DNA of 5,616 nt, from NCBI GenBank assembly GCA_964589725.1, contig CAZPUJ010000287.1:1-5616 (forward strand), read 5' to 3'. The position numbers were made by a program, and so were the translations under genes. This DNA comes from CAYSHJ01 sp964589725. Lineage in GTDB: Bacteria > Planctomycetota > Planctomycetia > Planctomycetales > Planctomycetaceae. This document shows, in pieces, positions 1-4,521 of this stretch; position 1 is the stretch's first letter; each line of letters begins with the position of its first letter. The notes under the pieces were generated by a model. That model was given only the letters and a program-made list of their open reading frames with translations, had not been told where the DNA came from and made no database searches.

Positions 1-138
1 CTCGCCGAGCAGTTGGAACAGCAGTTCGAACGAGATCTGCAAGACGCCCTCTGGATCAAGCCGGAGGTTTGGCGGCGCCGCCCGTGGTATCACGTCGTCG
101 GCGAGAACTTCTTTCGCCTGTTCGCGCCGGTGCTGTAA
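1..138 (+). CDS. cls: C-terminal end of a probable PLD-type cardiolipin synthase (5' truncated by window)
   Basis: Frame 1 is open from the first base and stops at TAA (136-138), leaving 45 residues. The tail reads LEQQFERDLQDALWI, then W..RPW, then a final GENFFRLFAPVL. This fits the usual end of phospholipase-D-superfamily cardiolipin synthases: F..DL...., an isoleucine, W..RP, then E...RLFSPLL. These enzymes condense two phosphatidylglycerol molecules into cardiolipin and glycerol at the inner membrane, using two HKD motifs. Both HKD motifs would lie upstream of this window, so catalysis cannot be verified here. The gene converges on nagA, and an inverted hairpin pair begins three bases after its stop. 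The family call rests on the tail alone; another PLD-family protein is possible. Confidence 0.65.
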   Translation, partial: LAEQLEQQFERDLQDALWIKPEVWRRRPWYHVVGENFFRLFAPVL

Positions 139-140
139 AT

Positions 141-264
141 GTAGCCCTCACGCTCCGCGTGAGGAGAGCCGAACTTCGCTTGACCGTTTGTGACGATCGA
201 CGTTGAGTGGTGATTGAACATTGTTTCCGCGCTCGGCTGTCCTCACGCGGAGCGTGAGGGCTAC
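141..264. repeat. BIME-like inverted pair of REP hairpins bounded by GTAG and CTAC
   Basis: The left unit (141-164) is GTAG, then a perfect 8-bp stem CCTCACGC/GCGTGAGG with a TCC loop (stem arms 146-153 and 157-164). The right unit (241-264) is its exact reverse complement and ends in CTAC. The inverted similarity extends to 34 bp per arm (141-174 against 231-264) with two mismatches, around a unique spacer of about 56 bp. A palindrome with a GTAG tetranucleotide at its foot is the published hallmark of REP elements handled by RAYT (IS200-like Y1) transposases; two in opposite orientation make a BIME. It fills most of the gap between two convergent genes, so it could also work as a bidirectional, non-T-tract terminator. 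That role is inference. Confidence 0.8.
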
Positions 265-270
265 GGGTTA

Positions 271-283
271 CGGGCGAAGCCCG
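271..283. repeat. Short hairpin CGGGC-GAA-GCCCG beside the BIME-like pair
   Basis: This is a perfect 5-bp stem with a GAA loop, 6 bp after the inverted pair and 62 bp before the nagA stop codon. It has no T-tract on either strand. It may be part of the same composite repeat, or it may assist termination of nagA on the minus strand. The rest of the gap up to 345 shows nothing I can identify. Confidence 0.4.
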
Positions 284-345
284 CGTTAGGCAGGGAGATC
301 GAACTATCGGCTGTTTCAAGAGCTGACAAAACTGGAGCATGCCTG

Positions 346-1506
346 CTACGTTGGCTGCCCAAATCTCAATTCGCCCGCGGCGACGGTCGCTCGCACGCGA
401 ATCTGATCGCCCGGACCCGCGAAATCGAATTGCACCAGGTCCGCGCGCGAGCCGCGTGCGAGTCGATGTTCCTCGCACTTGAGTGCTCGCGCCGTGTTGC
501 GGCTGGCCATGTCCCAAGCATCACGGAGTGAAAGCTCGGCGGCTTGGATGGCAAACGCCACGCAGGCGTCGGTCTCCTGCGCCGACCCCGCCAGAAACTG
601 CGGATTCGCCGCGACGACGATCTTTCCTTCCGCAAGGATTTCAACGTCGCCCGATTCGATTTGATAAACGCCCGGCGGGCAACCCGCCAAGCCGGCGGCG
701 TCGCAGGTAATGATCGTATGCAACGTCGATTTCGCACGCACGACGGAACGGATCACGCTGGCCGGCAGGTGATGCCCGTCCGTAATGATGCATGCGAATA
801 GCCGCTTGTCTCCGAGTTGCTCCCAAATGTAATTGGGATGCCGGCGGATCATGCCGTGAGCGCCGTTGCCCAGATGCGTACTGATCGTCGCGCCCGCGTC
901 GATGGCGGCGGTCACTTGCTCCGGCGTCGCGCCCGTGTGCCCAATCGAAACGGTCACTCCCGAAGCGACCGCGCGACGAATGAATTCAACCGCGTTGCCA
1001 GTTTCGGGAGCGATCGTCACCAACCGGATGCGGTTTCCAGAAACACTTTGCAACCGCGAGAACTCGTTCCAATCCGCTGGCCGGATCTGTCTGAGCGGGT
1101 GAGCCCCGCGCGGTCCGTCTTCACCGGAAAGATACGGACCCTCAAGATGAATTCCCGGCACCATCTTTTCAACCCACGTGTGCCGTTCGCACGCTTGCCG
1201 AACGGCCGACATCCCGGCCGCAAGCGCATCAAAACTCGCCGTAATCAGCGTCGGGCACAGCCGAGTGATCCCAAACGCAAAGTGCGCCTCCAGCGCCGTG
1301 ACAACTTGCTCACTCGTGAGCTTCGGATCGCAGAACCAAACGCCCTTGTGCCCATTGATCTGCAAGTCGAACAACCCCGGCGCGATCCACGGCAGTTCCG
1401 TCGCGTTGCCGCTGGGCCACACCGGATCAACGCGCGCGATCCGCTCTCCTTCGACCGTCACGCAAATCGGCTCGCCATTGATGTAGCTGCGACCACAGAG
1501 CTGCAT
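346..1506 (-). CDS. nagA: N-acetylglucosamine-6-phosphate deacetylase (NagA, amidohydrolase superfamily)
   Basis: This cytoplasmic enzyme removes acetate from GlcNAc-6-phosphate to give glucosamine-6-phosphate in amino-sugar or cell-wall recycling. The 386-residue length is normal for the family. The barrel start is PGLFDLQINGHKG (43-55), like the E. coli form, which also lacks an HxH motif. HLEGP (120-124) supplies the metal ligand Glu122. IGHTGAT (188-194) gives His190, and THLGN (210-214) gives His211. TDGHH (242-246) gives the substrate His246. TCDAAG (267-272) carries the likely catalytic Asp269, and LAGSAQ (305-310) closes the barrel. His136 in GAHP sits where E. coli has its substrate histidine. 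The start is ATG, with AAGG about 7 nt upstream. It lies 9 bp after the glycosyltransferase stop and is probably co-transcribed with it. No nagB or nagK is visible. A related amidohydrolase specificity cannot be excluded. Confidence 0.92.
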   Translation of the reverse strand: MQLCGRSYINGEPICVTVEGERIARVDPVWPSGNATELPWIAPGLFDLQINGHKGVWFCDPKLTSEQVVTALEAHFAFGITRLCPTLITASFDALAAGMSAVRQACERHTWVEKMVPGIHLEGPYLSGEDGPRGAHPLRQIRPADWNEFSRLQSVSGNRIRLVTIAPETGNAVEFIRRAVASGVTVSIGHTGATPEQVTAAIDAGATISTHLGNGAHGMIRRHPNYIWEQLGDKRLFACIITDGHHLPASVIRSVVRAKSTLHTIITCDAAGLAGCPPGVYQIESGDVEILAEGKIVVAANPQFLAGSAQETDACVAFAIQAAELSLRDAWDMASRNTARALKCEEHRLARGSRADLVQFDFAGPGDQIRVRATVAAGELRFGQPT

Positions 1507-1515
1507 GGTGGTGCC

Positions 1516-3435
1516 TTATCGTTTTATGTTTGTTTTTTCTTCCTGCTTTGGTGGCACGACGAACCACCATCGCGACAAAAGAACTCCACCGACAAATATT
1601 CCAACTTCGCGATCAACTTCCCGCACATTCCAATCGTCGCGACTCAAATCGGCTTTGCGGCAAAAGACCAGCCGGCCGGGCGTTACTTTTGACTTGTCGG
1701 ACGGTGCGATCAATTGAATGTTTTTCCGCCGCAAGTCCGGTGACTGGCTGATCAACTCCGCAAGATAAAATTGATGGAGAACCGGCGACACGGCAACGGT
1801 TTCCCCAACTGGGACGGTGGAGGCGACCTGTCGCAAGAGGTTTCGCGTCAAACTGTCGCCCCAGTAAGTCCGCTCAAATCCGAGATAGTCCGCTCCACGC
1901 AGGCCGCCGACCAATAAGTTGTAATAGCTCAACTGACACGGGTGCATCAGCACAAGTGCGACTGCTTGAAAAGCGAGAAACGTACAAGCCGCTGCTAGTC
2001 GGCGTGCAGGCTTGGAAAACAATTTTCGCCAGCCGGACTCCGCAGTTTGGCTGAGCCAGTTGTTTGCGACCATCGCACCGCGCCCAATGAGCACGGCCCA
2101 AATCGGATAGCTGACGAGAAACAATCGCTCGCCGTCATAGACCCTGGCGACGCTGGGCAATGCGAACAGGAGAAGCGGAAACAGCGTCGCGGCGATCAGC
2201 AATTGCTGGCGAGGTTGTCGCCAGGGTTGGTCTCGGCCGATGACGCCGAACAATCCCAACGCGTGCAGTCCCACCGGCACCGTGATCACAAACATCACAA
2301 ATGGGTAATGCCATGGAACATCTTTGTCGGCCCAGACCTGACCCAGGTAGTAGCAATGCAAATCCGCTCGGCTGGTCGTTGTCGCGAAGTACTGGAAAAG
2401 ATGCCCCTTGCGATCGAACCAAAGCCACGGCCAATCAATGTCGAGCCACAACCAGGGCCATCCAAAAATAAAGACCGCCAGTCCGACAAATCCAAAGACC
2501 GCCACCGGCACGATCGCGCGCGCTCGCCAATGCCACAACGCCCAGATTCCGACGACCGGCGGAATCAAGATAGCTTGAATCTTCGTCAGCAACGCGAGCC
2601 CGAAGAGGACGCCAGTCAGCGCGGCGACACTCTTGCTCGGTCCCCTCTCCCTTTGGGGGAGGGTTAGGGTGAGGGAAGCATCGCTCGGTCGACCTGCGAG
2701 CGCGGGCGACGTCTGCGAAGGGCCATTCTTCAGGGCTGAATTGTTCGGCGTGCGCGATTCATATGCCTCTCGTCCCTCACCCCGGCCCTCTCCCAATGGG
2801 AGAGGGAGGAAGGCATCACTTGTCGCACCCAACCCGCGTCCCCACCAATGCGCCACGGACAGCACAGTCGCGGTGTACGTTAGGTTTATGCACGTCTCCA
2901 ACGCCGCCAGATGCGCATGAGCAAACACACGCGGCATCAGAACCAGCGAGGTCGCGGCGACGATTCCGGCCGCTCGGCCATACCACTTCGTCGCAAACAC
3001 GCCGATCAAGAAGACCGTCAGCGCGAACGCTTTCGCCGAACCGACACGCGCGCAATCGGTCACGAAGCGAACTCCGTCAGGATTCGGCGGATGATCGCTC
3101 GGCGGAAAGAGCCACTCGACCAAGTCATGCCAGAATCCCAACCACAAACGCCCGAGCGGTGGGTGATCCGGGAGATAATTTGTTTCCGGTCCAAAGACTT
3201 CGCGCACGCTGTCGGGGTGCAAGATGGCGAGGTTGTAGTCCCGTAGCGCGTGCCACTGATACACACCCATCTGCACGTTGAACGATTCGTCGAGCGTGAT
3301 CCCTGGCCCCTCGAACAGCTTCGGGTAATCGCCCGCCGCGTCGAGCGTCAGCACCACTGCGGTCAACGCGACCAATGCCACGGCCATCGGGCCGATGAGG
3401 TCTCGCCAACTCGATTGCCGCTGCTCGTTTGTCAT
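1516..3435 (-). CDS. Polytopic glycosyltransferase, GT39/ArnT-PMT-like (PMT_2 type)
   Basis: This is an integral-membrane protein of about 640 residues, likely transferring a sugar from a polyprenyl-phosphate donor on the outer face of the membrane. Residues are numbered from the in-frame GTG at 3438; the ATG at 3435 is preferred as start, and no clear Shine-Dalgarno is seen. TM1 is about 15-33. The first outer loop has the family's acidic pair Asp50-Glu51 (TLDESF), then DHPPLGRLW (91-99). Further hydrophobic segments lie near 136-150, 154-168, 184-198, 270-300, 308-330, 378-400, 411-430, 437-455 and 480-500. The C-terminal tail has LSYYNLLVGGLRGADYLGFE (503-522) followed by RTYWGDS, a signature I associate with planctomycete family members. 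Two oddities are a low-complexity insert at about 208-266 translated from an inverted repeat, and a tandem duplication at 327-344. Donor and acceptor are unknown. nagA follows 9 bp downstream. Confidence 0.9.
   Translation of the reverse strand: MTNEQRQSSWRDLIGPMAVALVALTAVVLTLDAAGDYPKLFEGPGITLDESFNVQMGVYQWHALRDYNLAILHPDSVREVFGPETNYLPDHPPLGRLWLGFWHDLVEWLFPPSDHPPNPDGVRFVTDCARVGSAKAFALTVFLIGVFATKWYGRAAGIVAATSLVLMPRVFAHAHLAALETCINLTYTATVLSVAHWWGRGLGATSDAFLPLPLGEGRGEGREAYESRTPNNSALKNGPSQTSPALAGRPSDASLTLTLPQRERGPSKSVAALTGVLFGLALLTKIQAILIPPVVGIWALWHWRARAIVPVAVFGFVGLAVFIFGWPWLWLDIDWPWLWFDRKGHLFQYFATTTSRADLHCYYLGQVWADKDVPWHYPFVMFVITVPVGLHALGLFGVIGRDQPWRQPRQQLLIAATLFPLLLFALPSVARVYDGERLFLVSYPIWAVLIGRGAMVANNWLSQTAESGWRKLFSKPARRLAAACTFLAFQAVALVLMHPCQLSYYNLLVGGLRGADYLGFERTYWGDSLTRNLLRQVASTVPVGETVAVSPVLHQFYLAELISQSPDLRRKNIQLIAPSDKSKVTPGRLVFCRKADLSRDDWNVREVDREVGIFVGGVLLSRWWFVVPPKQEEKTNIKR
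2407..2460 (-). repeat. Diverged 27-bp tandem duplication inside the glycosyltransferase gene
   Basis: On the coding strand two adjacent 27-base blocks encode WPWLWLDID (residues 327-335) and WPWLWFDRK (336-344). Five of the first six residues are Trp or Pro plus Trp in both copies. The codons differ at several third positions (ccc/ccg, ttg/ctt), so the duplication is not recent. It lies just after the hydrophobic segment ending near residue 326, where I would expect a single GWPWLW motif in relatives. Confidence 0.65.
2643..2806. repeat. In-frame inverted pair of REP-like palindromes within the glycosyltransferase gene
   Basis: Copy 1 (2643-2675) and copy 2 (2774-2806) are 33 bp each in opposite orientation and match at 28 of 33 positions. 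Each has CCCTCTCCC, a 3-nt loop, GGG(A/G)GAGGG, a 3-nt variable block, then GGGTGAGGG. Copy 2 forms a perfect 9-bp hairpin (2786-2794 with 2798-2806); copy 1 has one G-T wobble. A 98-bp spacer separates them. On the minus strand the element is translated without a stop as LPLPLGEGRGEG near residues 211-222 and SLTLTLPQRERG near 255-266, which are typical readings of this repeat class. A diverged direct repeat (AGTGATGCCTTCC at 2808-2820, AGCGATGCTTCC at 2674-2685) precedes each hairpin on the coding strand. The insert falls between two predicted membrane segments. Confidence 0.85.
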
Positions 3436-3602
3436 CACTCATGTCCGAAGGGGAACCAGCTCTTTGCGAGCAGTCTATGGGCGACGATTCCGAGCGGCGA
3501 GTCAGTTTGTTTGCGGGATTCTCGGCGTTTGAATGCGGGGATTTCGCGATCTAACCACCGCCGCTACGATAGGCATGAGGTGGTGATGAATCAGTTTCGC
3601 TC

Positions 3603-3656
3603 GTAGTGACCGCATTGATGCGGTCGAATCGCTGACCCGATGAATCGGGTCACTAC
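3603..3656. repeat. 54-bp double-hairpin REP/BIME-like element bounded by GTAGTGACC and GGTCACTAC
   Basis: The left unit (3603-3625) is GTAG-T followed by the palindrome GACCGCAT-TG-ATGCGGTC. The right unit (3634-3656) is GACCCGAT-GA-ATCGGGTC followed by CACTAC. The 8-nt centre is GAATCGCT. The 9-bp ends (3603-3611 and 3648-3656) are also perfect inverted repeats, so the element can form either one outer stem or two separate hairpins. When both units are read outward from their GTAG, they differ at two stem pairs by compensatory swaps. It lies in the divergent gap, 168 bp upstream of the glycosyltransferase ATG and 53 bp upstream of the small secreted-protein gene. No T-tract is present. Confidence 0.85.
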
Positions 3657-3698
3657 AAACTGCCCCGCCATTCGCCGTCCTCTCGAATCGACCATTGT

Positions 3699-3705
3699 GA
3701 GGAAG
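3699..3705 (+). promoter_or_regulatory. Ribosome binding site for the small secreted protein
   Basis: GAGGAAG ends 4 nt before the ATG at 3710, with the GAGG core 7 nt upstream. It is the clearest Shine-Dalgarno in the window and supports this start codon. The glycosyltransferase and the histidine kinase show no comparable site. Confidence 0.7.
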
Positions 3706-3709
3706 ACTG

Positions 3710-4252
3710 ATGTTCGCACGTCACTTTTTGACTGTCGTAATGTTCGCCGGCTTGATCGCGTTCGCAGCCGAGTCGGGACAAGCGCAACACGTTGCCGTGC
3801 AGCAACCCATCGTCGGGATCACGGCGGCGAATACCTCTGTTCTGGTTCCTGATCGAGGCCAGATTCGTTTGGGTGGCGTTTCGTCGGCGCAGTCGTCGCG
3901 CAATCAATACGGCTTCTGGCCGCGCGGCTCCAGTTTAGGAGTGTCCCGTTCCGCCAATTCGCTCGTGGCGAGTGTCACGATCATTGACCTCCACGAAATG
4001 GACGAAGCGATCTTGAGTTCGGCGCCTAAATCCTCGGCTCGCCGCTCGACGTTGGTGCCATCGAAAGAATTGGAGGTCCGGAGTCCGACCGAGCGACCGC
4101 CAATCGAGAAGGTGGCACACTTCGAACGGCTGGCGTTGCGAGCCGAAGAGCAGGGGCGACTCGGTGTCGCCAAGCTGCATTGGACGATGGCCGCAAAGTA
4201 CGGTTCGTTCGCGGCCAAAGAACGATTAGCCGATGGGAAGAGCGGTCGCTGA
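3710..4252 (+). CDS. Small secreted protein of unknown function with a C-terminal helical hairpin
   Basis: This is a 180-residue protein with a good Shine-Dalgarno. Residues 1-25 look like a Sec signal peptide: Arg4 and His5, a hydrophobic core at 6-20, and a likely cleavage after GQA (23-25). The mature N-terminal part is rich in Val, Gly and Ser. SVLVPDRGQIRLGGV (43-57) resembles the strand pattern vPDGG....GG of secretin-type beta domains, but the second motif Gly is Arg49 and the domain is far too short for a secretin. Residues 82-103 (ANSLVASVTIIDLHEMDEAI and flanks) look like a second strand plus a short helix. A polar linker covers 104-131. Residues 132-173 form a predicted helical hairpin with ERLALRAEEQGRLGVAK and HWTMAAKYGS, resembling a single TPR/Sel1-like repeat. 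I do not recognise a named family. The product is probably periplasmic or exported; its role is unknown. Confidence 0.75.
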   Translation: MFARHFLTVVMFAGLIAFAAESGQAQHVAVQQPIVGITAANTSVLVPDRGQIRLGGVSSAQSSRNQYGFWPRGSSLGVSRSANSLVASVTIIDLHEMDEAILSSAPKSSARRSTLVPSKELEVRSPTERPPIEKVAHFERLALRAEEQGRLGVAKLHWTMAAKYGSFAAKERLADGKSGR

Positions 4253-4521
4253 ATTCCATGATCTCGAAGATCGGCAACTTTTGATGATTTGGCAGCGTGA
4301 TCTCGTCATACGTCTTGCCGGCGCTCCGCGACATTTCGCTCCATCGCGTCACTGCCGCCGAAAATCCGCGCGGAAAGACAACGCCGTAAGCGTCAACGAT
4401 CGACGCGCATCGGTGCGGACTCGCCTCGGCTTTCGTGTCTGCTACACTGCGGCCTCGCTGGCAATGGTGGCAATTCCACCTCGCGAAACTGGTTCCTGGG
4501 AACTGGCCACTGGCGACTGAG
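4253..4521. other. Gap without a convincing gene, upstream of the histidine kinase
   Basis: No plus-strand gene is convincing here. A 95-codon plus frame (4233-4520) starts inside the secreted-protein gene and ends one base before the kinase ATG, but it lacks a Shine-Dalgarno and is arginine-rich and motif-free. A minus-strand open frame (4026-4745) crosses the gap and both flanking genes. Near the kinase start, ACTGG recurs at 4488, 4502 and 4509. No clear terminator hairpin follows the secreted-protein gene. The kinase promoter probably lies here, but I cannot place it. Confidence 0.5.

Noticed and set aside
141..283. The repeats considered as a CRISPR array.
   Set aside because: There are only two long units, inverted rather than direct, with no regular spacers and no cas genes.
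817..1692. A 291-codon plus-strand open frame opposite nagA.
   Set aside because: The nagA frame carries all conserved metal and catalytic residues. The plus product is arginine-rich and motif-free.
2047..2667. A 206-codon plus-strand open frame opposite the glycosyltransferase.
   Set aside because: It is a highly charged, low-complexity translation antisense to clear membrane segments, so it is a shadow.
3565..3570. TACGAT as a possible -10 box for the secreted-protein gene.
   Set aside because: The upstream hexamer at the right spacing (TTTCGC) matches the consensus at only about two positions, and planctomycete promoters are poorly defined.
4443..4448. TACACT as a possible -10 box for the histidine kinase.
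   Set aside because: No recognisable -35 box lies 16-18 bp upstream, so the match alone is too weak to annotate.
4233..4520. A 95-codon plus frame ending one base before the kinase start (TGAGATG), suggestive of a coupled gene.
   Set aside because: It has no Shine-Dalgarno, an arginine-rich composition and no motif, and it overlaps the end of the secreted-protein gene.
4488..4520. Three ACTGG words just before the kinase start, considered as operator repeats.
   Set aside because: The words are short, irregularly spaced (14 and 7 bp) and lack dyad symmetry; chance is likely.
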